This document shows positions 26,122-33,500 of a DNA stretch of 64,000 bases, piece after piece; the first letter of the stretch is position 1; every line of letters begins with the position of its first letter. The translations under genes were made by a program, and so were the position numbers. The DNA is taken from positions 744,001 through 808,000 of the forward strand of contig NZ_CP006704.1 in assembly GCF_000739375.1 (NCBI RefSeq), given 5' to 3'. The notes under the pieces were generated by a model. The model made no database searches. It had not been told where the DNA came from and saw only the letters and a program-made list of their open reading frames with translations. Source of the DNA: Comamonas testosteroni TK102. GTDB taxonomy: Bacteria > Pseudomonadota > Gammaproteobacteria > Burkholderiales > Burkholderiaceae_C.

Positions 26122-27177
26122 TCAGTGTCTGGCAACAGAGGGCATCCCCCAGTCGGCATGCTCCTGCCACAAGGTGTTGACGCTCATGTCCTTGCGCTGA
26201 ATCAGTGAGCGCTGGCTCAGGACGTTGTCCCCGAGGCGAAGGCGGCCACGGGCTTCGAAATAGCCGGTGGTCACGGAGTGCGTGGCACTGTTGAAGACGC
26301 CGGTCAGTCCTATGGCCGCCGCTGCGGCACTCAGGGACTTGAAAGGTGAGGCGTCGCGCAGCTGCACCAGCTGGTTGGCGCGAGCCCAGTCCAGATCCTC
26401 GGTGCTGGCCCAGATGACCTCGGCGCTGGCGGTGTTGATATTGACCAGGGTGCGCTCGGGCAGCAGCGACACATAGGGCTCGATGCGCGCGATGATGCGC
26501 GGATCGACGCCCAGCCAGCCCAGCTGCCCGACCGTGCGCGGCATCAGCGGCGCAGCCTGGCTCTTGCCGCGCATGGCTTGCTGCAAGGCCGTGGCGATCT
26601 GCATGGCGGAGCTGCCGGGCAGTCCCAGGCGCTCGAACAGGCGCAGAAAAGGCTTGAGGTTTTCCTCCTTCACGCTCGAATCGGCACCGCTGAGCAGATT
26701 GCGCAGATTCAGGCGCGACTGCAGATCCACGATTTCGCCCGACAGAAAGGCGTCCTGCACGTCGGCAAGACCGTCGTCCACCTGGCTGACATTGTTCTTT
26801 GCGGCCAGGAATGTGGACAGGCGCGCTTCCTGCAGCGGCACGGCCCAGGGCTCGCCCAGATGATCGACCGGGTTGCTGCGGTTGGCACGCGAGTCCTCCT
26901 GCAGCACCACGCGCGACCAGTCCAGCGCGCCCAGCAGCAACCAGTTGGCCTGCACGCGATTGCGTTCGGCGGTCTCGATTTCCACATCGCGCCATTGCTG
27001 CCAGAGTGCGGCCGAGGCCAGGGTGGCGACCAGCACCACGGTCAGCATGGCCGCCAGCAGCGCTGCACCGCGCTGGCGCGTGCGCCCCAAGCCGCAAACC
27101 CCGAGCAAGGGCCGCCCCGCAGCGATGGGGTTGTCCCCCTGGGGGGAAGGCGCGAAGCGACTCAGGGGGGATTTCAT
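26122..27177 (-). CDS. gspK: Type II secretion minor pseudopilin GspK with odd leader
   Basis: 351 residues by the ATG at 27177. GspK caps the pseudopilus tip together with GspI and GspJ. The prepilin-like cleavage site and helix (RQRG then AALLAAMLTVVLVATLA) are present, followed by the large globular domain with two calcium-site-like acidic regions. The leader is strange: 37 residues precede the cleaved glycine, and the first 30 are encoded by a GC-rich sequence that looks like a Comamonadaceae intergenic repeat. A TTG codon eight codons before the cleavage site would give a normal leader (MGRTRQRG). The ATG overlaps the gspJ stop. Confidence 0.9.
   Translation of the reverse strand: MKSPLSRFAPSPQGDNPIAAGRPLLGVCGLGRTRQRGAALLAAMLTVVLVATLASAALWQQWRDVEIETAERNRVQANWLLLGALDWSRVVLQEDSRANRSNPVDHLGEPWAVPLQEARLSTFLAAKNNVSQVDDGLADVQDAFLSGEIVDLQSRLNLRNLLSGADSSVKEENLKPFLRLFERLGLPGSSAMQIATALQQAMRGKSQAAPLMPRTVGQLGWLGVDPRIIARIEPYVSLLPERTLVNINTASAEVIWASTEDLDWARANQLVQLRDASPFKSLSAAAAAIGLTGVFNSATHSVTTGYFEARGRLRLGDNVLSQRSLIQRKDMSVNTLWQEHADWGMPSVARH
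27078..27177. repeat. Repeat-like GC-rich segment at the 5' end of gspK
   Basis: The stretch from about 27088 to 27175, in plus view rich in G-runs (CCCCCTGGGGGGAAGG, AAGCGACTCAGGGGGG), resembles a repeat I know from noncoding sites in Comamonadaceae genomes. Here it is translated as the first 30 or so residues of GspK if the ATG at 27177 is used. Copy number was not checked; this rests on recollection. Confidence 0.5.
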
Positions 27178-27866
27178 GATCGTGAATTGGAGCGCAGCGG
27201 GTTGACCCAGTCCACCGTCATCACGCCGTTGAGCGCGCGGCCGGGCGGCAGGGTCAGCTCGATGCGTATGCCGTCGGGCACCGTGGGCAGCACGGGATTG
27301 CCGTCGCTGCCAACGCTGCTGCCGTCATCGCCGCCCTGATCGCTGGATTGCGGGTTGGTCCAGGCGTTGCTGCGGTAGTAGTAGACACGCCAGAGATCGA
27401 GCGGTATCAGCACGGTTTCGCGGCGCATCTGGTCGCTGGAGGGATTGCGGCCCCATTGGCCTGCCTGGTTCCAGGCATCGTTCCATTCGCTGACCGTGCG
27501 TGCGGGCAGCGATTGCCAGCGCACCCATTGTGAGCGGCCGTCCACATTGCGCCGGCTCCAGGCCACGACGAGCGCCCCGTTGTCGACGGCGGCGCTGGTC
27601 TTGCGCGTCAGGCGCAGCACTTGGCCATCCCAGTCCAGTACCTGGCGCCCCTGCAGCGGCATCAGTGCGTTGAGGTCGGCATTCCACTGGGCCAGCACGG
27701 TCTGCATGACAGCGTGCTGCTCGCCCTGCTCGCGCGTCACCTCCTGCGCGCGCAGCATGCCGTCGATGCCGCGCCAGCTCATGATGGACAGCAGGGCCAT
27801 GGCGGCCAGGGCGACCAGCAGCTCGATCAGCGTGAAACCCTTGTTTCTGTTGCGCATGCTGCTCAT
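27174..27866 (-). CDS. gspJ: Type II secretion minor pseudopilin GspJ
   Basis: 230 residues. Prepilin leader ends in MRNRNKG, then FTLIELLVALAAMALLSIM, with the conserved Glu at position +5 of the mature protein. The globular domain with VLIPLDLWRVYYYRSNAW is typical. GspJ forms the tip complex with GspI and GspK. Translational overlap with gspK. A nearby ATG three codons in is an alternative start. Confidence 0.95.
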   Translation of the reverse strand: MSSMRNRNKGFTLIELLVALAAMALLSIMSWRGIDGMLRAQEVTREQGEQHAVMQTVLAQWNADLNALMPLQGRQVLDWDGQVLRLTRKTSAAVDNGALVVAWSRRNVDGRSQWVRWQSLPARTVSEWNDAWNQAGQWGRNPSSDQMRRETVLIPLDLWRVYYYRSNAWTNPQSSDQGGDDGSSVGSDGNPVLPTVPDGIRIELTLPPGRALNGVMTVDWVNPLRSNSRS

Positions 27867-27869
27867 GAT

Positions 27870-28235
27870 TCAGTAGCGACCGACGATGGTGGAGACGCGC
27901 AGCACCGCAGCCGCTTCGGAAAACACCTGGGCATCCACGCGCCTGAAGCTGGGATTGGGCGTGGGGCGAACGCTGAGCTGTACCTGCATCTGTCTGCCGG
28001 CCTGCTGGCAGTTGATGGTGGAGTCGCCGACTGCCGGCATCTGATTGAACAGCCGCAGTCGCACCAGCTCGTTTTGCGCGCAGAGCTGGGCCAGGATGAC
28101 GTCGGACTGGCGCTGGGCATTGCGCGTCAGCGCGCTGCTGGCCTGAAGGCCGGCCAGCAGGGTGACGCCGACAATGCCGACCGCGACCAGTACCTCGATC
28201 AGCGTGAAGCCGCGTTGCTGCAGGGCGGGTTTCAT
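27870..28235 (-). CDS. gspI: Type II secretion minor pseudopilin GspI
   Basis: 121 residues. Short leader MKPALQQRG, followed by FTLIEVLVAVGIVGVTLLAG, with the Glu at mature position 5. The globular part ends in VSTIVGRY. It starts the tip complex. The start overlaps the gspH stop by four bases and the gene lies three bases before gspJ. Confidence 0.95.
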   Translation of the reverse strand: MKPALQQRGFTLIEVLVAVGIVGVTLLAGLQASSALTRNAQRQSDVILAQLCAQNELVRLRLFNQMPAVGDSTINCQQAGRQMQVQLSVRPTPNPSFRRVDAQVFSEAAAVLRVSTIVGRY

Positions 28236-28672
28236 GGCGCCACCTGCGGGCTTTGAATGCTGAAAGGGCGCAGCCCGTCGGTGGCCAGTTGCAGCGGCGC
28301 CGAGTTGCTGCCAGGCAGCGACAGCGTGATGCTCTGCCTTGGAATCAGCGGCTCAGGCCCCAGCACCACGGGCGTGGCGGGTTGCACCAGCACGGCTGTC
28401 TGCAGCCATTGCGTGGGCATCTTGACGTTGGCCGGCAGGCCTTCGAAGCGAAAGCCTTGCGGCAGCGGACGCCAGACCACCAGCGTGCCATTGGTGCGGG
28501 CCTGGGCGCGGGCCGACTCCAGCAGCGTGGCCAGGCGCTGGGCTTCGCGCTCGAGCTGCTGCTCGCCGCTGTCGCGGATGGCCAGGCTCACGCCGGCCGT
28601 TGCCAGCGCCATGATGGAAATCACCACCAGCAACTCCAGCAAGGTAAATCCGGCGTGTTTGAGGTGAGCCAT
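28232..28672 (-). CDS. gspH: Type II secretion minor pseudopilin GspH
   Basis: 146 residues. Leader MAHLKHAG, then FTLLELLVVISIMALATAGV with Glu at position 5. GspH links the tip complex to the GspG shaft. Preceded by GAAGGAG (AAGGAGTGAG region on the minus strand lies upstream of 28672), a usable ribosome binding site. Separated from gspG by a 119-bp gap with a hairpin. Confidence 0.93.
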   Translation of the reverse strand: MAHLKHAGFTLLELLVVISIMALATAGVSLAIRDSGEQQLEREAQRLATLLESARAQARTNGTLVVWRPLPQGFRFEGLPANVKMPTQWLQTAVLVQPATPVVLGPEPLIPRQSITLSLPGSNSAPLQLATDGLRPFSIQSPQVAP

Positions 28673-28737
28673 GAAGGAGTGAGCGGCCGAATTGCTGATG
28701 TGAAGCGGGTTAGACGGAGGACGTTTCGCCGCCGGGC

Positions 28738-28786
28738 AGCCCCAAGGCGAAACTCGGCTTTAGCCGGTCAGGGCACCTTGGGGGCT
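28738..28786 (-). other. Hairpin between gspG and gspH
   Basis: Inverted repeat AGCCCCAAGG / CCTTGGGGGCT spanning 49 bases, with an inner GGCT/AGCC stem. No T-run follows on the minus strand, so it is not a terminator; it may protect the upstream gspG message or reduce downstream transcription, which suits the larger need for the major pseudopilin. Confidence 0.5.
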
Positions 28787-28791
28787 CATTG

Positions 28792-29244
28792 CTATTGCCA
28801 GGAGCCGATATCCGCATCCTTGCCTTCGCCGCCGGCCTTGCCGTCAGCGCCCAGGGACATGATGTCGATGGGGCCCTTCACGCCGGGGTTCAGGTATTGA
28901 TAGGGATTGCCCCAGGGATCGTTGGGCAGCTTTTCCAGATAGGGCTTCCAGTTCTGCGGAGCCGGTCCGGTGGTGGGCTTGACCACCAGCGCCTGCAGAC
29001 CCTGTTCGGCCGTGGGGTAGCGCTGGTTGTCCAGACGGTAGAGTTTGAGCGCCTGGTTGATATTGGCGATATCGGTCTTGGCGGCGGTCACGCGGGCATC
29101 GTCGGCACGGTCCAGTACATTGGGCACGATGAGGGCTGCCAGCACGCCAATGATGACCAGCACCACCATCAATTCGATCAGGGTAAAGCCGCGCGATGCG
29201 GCGTGGCGAATAGCAGACAGCGGGTGGCGGCAGTTGGTGCTCAT
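28792..29244 (-). CDS. gspG: Type II secretion major pseudopilin GspG
   Basis: 150 residues. The leader ends in AASRG and the mature N-terminus FTLIELMVVLVIIGVLAAL is the canonical pilin helix, with Glu at 5. The C-terminal domain has the PNDPWGNPYQYLNPG calcium-binding region of GspG. It is the first gene of the minus-strand run G-H-I-J-K-L-M-N-D-E and divergent from gspC with 85 bases between. Confidence 0.97.
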   Translation of the reverse strand: MSTNCRHPLSAIRHAASRGFTLIELMVVLVIIGVLAALIVPNVLDRADDARVTAAKTDIANINQALKLYRLDNQRYPTAEQGLQALVVKPTTGPAPQNWKPYLEKLPNDPWGNPYQYLNPGVKGPIDIMSLGADGKAGGEGKDADIGSWQ

Positions 29245-29329
29245 TGGGAACTGTAGGAAAAATGCAGTATTGCACCATCATAATCGTCGAATGCGAACGC
29301 AATCTTTCAATCCAGGTCAAGGCATCCCC

Positions 29330-29761
29330 ATGCAGGTCAAGCTCACCACCCTGCTGCTGTGGGCGATTGCCGCTGCGGTGCTGGTTTTCTGGACACTCCG
29401 GTTCGTTGGCAGCGCCAGTGAGCAGTTACCTTCGGTCCTGCCAGCGCAGCCGGTACAGGCCAATGCCCAGGCCATGGCCAAGGCTTTGGGAGCGGTCGCC
29501 GAGCCTGTCGCTGCCGTGGCTGCACCCGTGGCCAGCCGCTATGCGCTGCTCGGGGTTCTGGCCGGGCATGAAACCGGTGGCGGCGCCGCCGTGATTGCCG
29601 TGGAAGGCAAGGGCAGCAAGGCCGTGCGCGTGGGTGAAGCCGTGGAGGAGGGCGTGATTCTGCAATCTCTGGCGGCGCGCGAAGCGCGACTGGGTCCCGC
29701 CAACGGGCCGACCAGCACGGTGCTGCAATTGCCCAGGCCGCCCATGGCGTCATTCAACTGA
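29330..29761 (+). CDS. gspC: Type II secretion inner-membrane protein GspC, short form
   Basis: 143 residues from ATG 29330. One N-terminal helix (LTTLLLWAIAAAVLVFWTLRF), a linker rich in Ala and Val, and the HR domain (ASRYALLGVLAGHETGGGAA to LQLPRP) that contacts the N0 domain of GspD. The C-terminal PDZ or coiled-coil domain of larger GspC proteins is missing, as in several Betaproteobacteria. It is divergent from gspG, unlike the usual gspC-gspD order, and its 3' end overlaps the convergent cobC by 8 bases. An upstream in-frame ATG at 29291 would add 13 residues. Confidence 0.88.
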   Translation: MQVKLTTLLLWAIAAAVLVFWTLRFVGSASEQLPSVLPAQPVQANAQAMAKALGAVAEPVAAVAAPVASRYALLGVLAGHETGGGAAVIAVEGKGSKAVRVGEAVEEGVILQSLAAREARLGPANGPTSTVLQLPRPPMASFN

Positions 29762-30317
29762 GTTCGAGCCGCAGCCACTGCCCATAGGCGGGCGCCGGCA
29801 AGGTCCATTCATGGCTTTGCGGCAGCTGGCGGCCATGCTGCAGCAGCCATTGCGCGCAGCGCGCAACGCCTGCGTGGCAGATCCACACCATATGTGCGCT
29901 GTCGCCGGCGGCGGCGTCTTGCAGCGCTTCGTGAACGCGCTGCAGCATGTCTGCCAGGGATTCGCCGTCGCCGGGCGCGTGCAGCGCCAGATCCTGCGCC
30001 CAGGCACTGATGGCGCCTTCGCCGATGTCATTCCAGCGCATGCCTTCCCAATGGCCGAAATCCATCTCCAGCAATCTGCCGTCGGCGCTGGAGGCGAAAT
30101 CGGGCTCCAGTGCCTGCAGATCCAACGCCAGCTGTCTGCATCTCTGCAGCGGCGAATGGCAGATCTGCAACTGGCCATGCAGGGGTCGCAGAGATCGCAG
30201 CAAGTCCTGTGCAGCCTGCCTGGTGGCTTGTGCATCGGCGGCGATATCGAGGCGGCCGTAACAGCGCTCGGTGTCGATCAAGGGGCGCGCGTGGCGCACC
30301 AGCCATAGTGTTTTCAT
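29754..30317 (-). CDS. cobC: Histidine phosphatase, likely alpha-ribazole phosphatase CobC
   Basis: 187 residues. The phosphoglycerate-mutase-like motif is LVRHARP (catalytic His), a second conserved part is HSPLQRCRQLA, and the second histidine is in WICHAGVARC. The reading as alpha-ribazole-5'-phosphate phosphatase of cobalamin nucleotide-loop assembly rests on being next to cobS; the motif alone fits any member of the family. The start lies two bases from the left inverted repeat of the element at 30319, so the natural upstream signals are replaced by the element. The 3' end overlaps gspC by 8 bases. Confidence 0.8.
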   Translation of the reverse strand: MKTLWLVRHARPLIDTERCYGRLDIAADAQATRQAAQDLLRSLRPLHGQLQICHSPLQRCRQLALDLQALEPDFASSADGRLLEMDFGHWEGMRWNDIGEGAISAWAQDLALHAPGDGESLADMLQRVHEALQDAAAGDSAHMVWICHAGVARCAQWLLQHGRQLPQSHEWTLPAPAYGQWLRLELS

Positions 30318-30318
30318 G

Positions 30319-30636
30319 CCTCAGAACTTGTTTGCGATCTCTACGCAGCCGCGTTGGAGCGCAATCGGGATGAGTTCGAAGTGATGGCTCGCCGCTTGCA
30401 CCGGGGTGCAAGCAAGAGACAGCACGCAGAAATCGCCCGATTTCGCTCCAACCCTGCGGGACAGTGGCTTTGCGGGCGCCCGGTCAGGGGCGGTCTGCGG
30501 CGTTGCCTCGCCGGCCGCGCGAATCCTCGCAACAGCACCGCTATGGCTGCGGTATCGCGCGCGGGGGGACGCCCCCTGGCATCCTATCCCGCAAAGCCTC
30601 TGTCGCGGCGCGAGGAGATCGTAAACACGTTCTAAA
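30319..30636. mobile_element. MITE-like element of about 318 bp filling the cobC-cobS gap
   Basis: No protein-coding gene is convincing in this 314-bp gap. It is bounded by imperfect terminal inverted repeats: left CTCAGAACTTGTTTGCGATC, right (complement) TTTAGAACGTGTTTACGATC, about 20 of 25 positions identical. The interior is GC-rich and shows stem-forming runs. The right repeat contains the cobS stop codon and the left one ends two bases from the cobC start. Reading frames across it exist on both strands but none looks like a transposase. I recall similar noncoding sequence in other Comamonadaceae; copy number is untested. Confidence 0.55.
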
Positions 30637-31459
30637 GCAACTGGCGCAGATAGATGCAGCTGGTCAGCAGCAGGGCCAGCTCATTGAGCTGCTGGCAGGC
30701 GCCCAGGCAGTCGCCCGTCATGCCGCCCAGACGCTTGCGCAGCCAGCGCTGCAGCAGCCAGGTGGTGAGCAGCATGGCCGCCAGCAGGCTGGGCACAAAG
30801 CTCCAGACGCCGAGCCAGCCCAGCAGGCCCAGTGCCGGCAGGCACCAGAGGCCGCCGGTCAGCAGCCCTTGCCAGCCCAGTTGTCTGCCCGCGATATGCA
30901 GGGTCTTGCTGCTCGCGGCCAGGCCGACATGGGGCAGGCTGTGCATCAGCACCAGCGGCGCAAAGCGTGACAGCACATGAATGCAGCACACGAGGATGAG
31001 CACCGGCACCGGTCCCCGGAACGGCTGCATGACGGATAGCAGCAGGGCGATCAGCACGACCTTGGTCAGCAGGGCCATGAGCAGCGCCATCACGCCATAG
31101 GCACCGATGCGGGAGTCCTTCATGATCTCCAGCGCGCGCTCGGCTGGCACCAGGCCGCCGAGCCCGTCGGCAACGTCGGCCAGGCCGTCTTCATGGAAAC
31201 CGCCGGTCAGCCACAAGGTGCCGGCGGTACTGATGAGCGCCGCCGCCAGCGGCGACCAGGGACTTGCCGGCAGCAGCCAGAGCAGGGCTCCCAGCAGCAG
31301 CGCGGCCCACAGGCCCACCAGCCAGCCCACGCCAGGCAGATGTGCGGCGCTGGCACGCTGCATCTCGGGGCTCCAGCCCACCCAGGCCGCCAGACGTCCG
31401 GCCACGGGGATGCGGCTGAAGAACTGGACGGCCAGCAGATAGTGGCGCAGGGCTTGCAT
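30632..31459 (-). CDS. cobS: Adenosylcobinamide-GDP ribazoletransferase CobS
   Basis: 275 residues, hydrophobic, about six membrane helices. It joins GDP-cobinamide to alpha-ribazole in the last part of cobalamin synthesis. Recognised by AVQFFSRIPV near the start, the GVGWLVGLWAALLL helix, GGFHEDGLADVADGLGG with its Asp-rich metal site near 80-95, and KDSRIGAYGV. The ATG at 31459 starts the family domain; a frame to 31489 adds ten residues. The stop codon TAG lies inside the inverted repeat of the neighbouring element, so the natural C-terminus may have been altered by a few residues. Confidence 0.93.
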   Translation of the reverse strand: MQALRHYLLAVQFFSRIPVAGRLAAWVGWSPEMQRASAAHLPGVGWLVGLWAALLLGALLWLLPASPWSPLAAALISTAGTLWLTGGFHEDGLADVADGLGGLVPAERALEIMKDSRIGAYGVMALLMALLTKVVLIALLLSVMQPFRGPVPVLILVCCIHVLSRFAPLVLMHSLPHVGLAASSKTLHIAGRQLGWQGLLTGGLWCLPALGLLGWLGVWSFVPSLLAAMLLTTWLLQRWLRKRLGGMTGDCLGACQQLNELALLLTSCIYLRQLL

Positions 31460-31477
31460 GGTGTTGCGAATAAAAAA

Positions 31478-31558
31478 GGAGCTGATCACGCTTGATATTC
31501 ATGGATTTCAGGGTCTTTTTTATCTGAAACTCATGCTGGGAAAGCGGTAGTAGCTCCT
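31478..31558. repeat. Intergenic palindrome, full-length copy (81 bp)
   Basis: Outer arms AGGAGCT / AGCTCCT and inner arms TTTCAG / CTGAAA. Same size, same ends and same inner hairpin as the copy at 59272-59353; the two align over their whole length. It fills the cobS-ilvA gap and could act in termination or message processing. Confidence 0.7.
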
Positions 31559-31563
31559 GTTTT

Positions 31564-33117
31564 TTACTTCAGGAACAACTGGTACGCAGGATTGCCGGTT
31601 TCCTCTACCCAGGGGTAGCCGAGGTTCTTGAGGAAGCTGTCGAACTTCTTGTGGTCCTTGGCCGGTACTTGCATGCCCACCAGAATGCGGCCGTAGTCGG
31701 CGCCCTGGTTGCGGTAGTGGAACAGCGAGATATTCCAGGTCGGCGCCATCAGGCTCAGGAACTTGAACAGCGCGCCGGGACGTTCTGGGAAGACAAAGCG
31801 CAGCAGGCGCTCGTCCTGGGCCAGCGGCGAGTGGCCGCCCACCATATGGCGCAGATGCTCCTTGGCCATCTCGTCAAAGGTCAGGTCCAGCGCCTCGAAG
31901 CCGTTCTTCTGGAAGTTCTTGCAGATCTTCTCGGACTCGCCCCGGGTCGGCGTGGTCAGGCCCACGAACACATGGGCCTTGCTGTCGTGGCTGATGCGGT
32001 AGTTGAACTCGGTCACGTTGCGCGGGCCGCCGGGCAGCTTGCCCACCACCTCGCAGAAATGCTTGAAGCTACCGCGCTCTTCGGGGATGGTGACGGCGAA
32101 CAGGGCTTCGCGCTCCTCGCCGACCTCGGCACGCTCGGCTACGAAGCGCAGGCGGTCGAAGTTCATATTGGCGCCGCTCAGTATGGCGGCGTAGGTTTCG
32201 CCCTTGGTCTTGTGCCTGGCCACGTACTGCTTGATGGCTGCCACGCCCAGGGCGCCCGAGGGCTCGACGATGGAGCGGGTGTCGGTGAAGATGTCCTTGA
32301 TGGCGGCGCAGACGGCATCGGTGTCCACGGTCACATAGTCATCGACCAGGCCCTGGGTGACGCGGAAGGTTTCCGCCCCCACCAGCTTCACGGCCGTGCC
32401 GTCGGCGAACAGGCCCACATCGGCCAGCTCCACGCGCTCTCCCGCCTGCACGGACTGCATCATGGCGTTCGAGTCCTTGGTATGCACGCCGATCACCTTC
32501 ACCTCGGGGCGCACGGCCTTGATGTAGTTGGCAATGCCGGCAATCAGGCCGCCGCCGCCGATCGGCACGAAGATGGCATCCAGACGCTGGCTGCCCAGCT
32601 TTTGCAGCTGGCGCAGCAACTCCATGGCGATGGTGCCCTGGCCGGCAATCACATCGGGGTCGTCAAAGGGGTGGACAAAGGTCAGACCCTCGGACTTTTG
32701 CAGCTTGACGGCGTGCTTGTAGGCGTCCGAGTAACTTTCTCCGGCCAGCACCGCCTCGCCGCCCAGCGCGATCACGGCATCGATCTTCACTTGGGGCGTG
32801 GTGGTGGGCATCACGATCACGGCGCGGCAGCCCAGCTTCTTGGCGCTCATCGCCGTGCCCTGGGCATGGTTGCCCGCGCTGGCGCAGATCACGCCCTTTT
32901 GCAGCTGCTCGGCCGTCAGATTGGCCATCTTGTTATAGGCGCCGCGCAACTTGAAGCTGAACACGGGCTGCTGGTCCTCGCGCTTCAGAAGCACTTTGTT
33001 GTGCAGGCGGCGGCTGAGATTCTTGGCAATGTCCAGATCCGACTCCACGGCCACGTCATAGACGCGTGCATTGAGGATGCGAGTCAGATAATCGGCAGGG
33101 GTCAGGGCTTGAGTCAT
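31564..33117 (-). CDS. ilvA: Threonine ammonia-lyase, biosynthetic
   Basis: 517 residues, the usual size. PLP-dependent deamination of threonine to 2-oxobutanoate starts isoleucine synthesis. The PLP lysine lies in FSFKLRGAYNKM near residue 57, the SAGNHAQG glycine loop near 80, and the phosphate-binding GGGGLIAG near 188. Two ACT-like domains follow (about 330-510, EERGSFKHFCEVVGK and FPERPGALFKFLS) and should bind isoleucine and valine. ATG at 33117. A candidate small RNA with a terminator on the same strand lies upstream and ends 150 bases before the gene. Confidence 0.96.
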   Translation of the reverse strand: MTQALTPADYLTRILNARVYDVAVESDLDIAKNLSRRLHNKVLLKREDQQPVFSFKLRGAYNKMANLTAEQLQKGVICASAGNHAQGTAMSAKKLGCRAVIVMPTTTPQVKIDAVIALGGEAVLAGESYSDAYKHAVKLQKSEGLTFVHPFDDPDVIAGQGTIAMELLRQLQKLGSQRLDAIFVPIGGGGLIAGIANYIKAVRPEVKVIGVHTKDSNAMMQSVQAGERVELADVGLFADGTAVKLVGAETFRVTQGLVDDYVTVDTDAVCAAIKDIFTDTRSIVEPSGALGVAAIKQYVARHKTKGETYAAILSGANMNFDRLRFVAERAEVGEEREALFAVTIPEERGSFKHFCEVVGKLPGGPRNVTEFNYRISHDSKAHVFVGLTTPTRGESEKICKNFQKNGFEALDLTFDEMAKEHLRHMVGGHSPLAQDERLLRFVFPERPGALFKFLSLMAPTWNISLFHYRNQGADYGRILVGMQVPAKDHKKFDSFLKNLGYPWVEETGNPAYQLFLK

Positions 33118-33265
33118 GGTGCAAATCGAAAGCAGAGCACCGGAGCCAGGGTAGTCAGCCTGCCGGGTGCATGGAAGCCGACCATGATAGGCGCTTGCTT
33201 GCTGCGCTGCAGTACTCGCTCAAGAGGTGCATGCTGCTGCTCTGAGAAACGCGGGGAGCAGGCAC

Positions 33266-33298
33266 GAAAAAAAGCCCCTAGCTCAAGAGCTAGGGGCT
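33266..33298 (-). terminator. Strong rho-independent terminator upstream of ilvA
   Basis: AGCCCCTAGCTC / GAGCTAGGGGCT with a two-base loop and a downstream T-run on the minus strand. It has no known gene to terminate and so marks the candidate small RNA. Confidence 0.8.
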
Positions 33299-33410
33299 GA
33301 ATCCACCATTAGAGGAGGTGGAGGAGACAAAGGGTGCGATACAGATCGGTGTTAACCAGTAATCTGCAGTCTGCCTGCGGGTTTGACCTCACAGGTAACG
33401 CTTGGGTTGT
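33266..33410 (-). ncRNA. Candidate small RNA upstream of ilvA
   Basis: Within the 383-bp gap between ilvA and the OsmC gene. A 12-bp perfect hairpin at 33273-33298 followed by a run of eight T on the minus strand is a strong intrinsic terminator, yet no gene ends here. Just before it lies a small hairpin with stem CCACC/GGTGG (33303-33321) whose loop holds TCCTCT, resembling anti-Shine-Dalgarno motifs of CUCC-type small RNAs. A TACAAT box near 33409-33416 could be the -10; a -35 TTGATG lies 20 bases away, which is long. The alternative is an ilvA attenuator, but no Ile-rich leader peptide was found. Confidence 0.4.
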
Positions 33411-33500
33411 ATTGTATGAGGCTTGTGTTTTCTGTGCATCAAAAGATTCGGGTTTTTATGTATTTGATGCAAAATTGCAACAGTTTCGAGAGGAAAAACA

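Noticed and set aside
30318..30631. Cobalamin riboswitch between cobS and cobC
   Set aside because: GCCACTG occurs on the minus strand, but the rest of the B12-box consensus is not found and terminal inverted repeats explain the region better.
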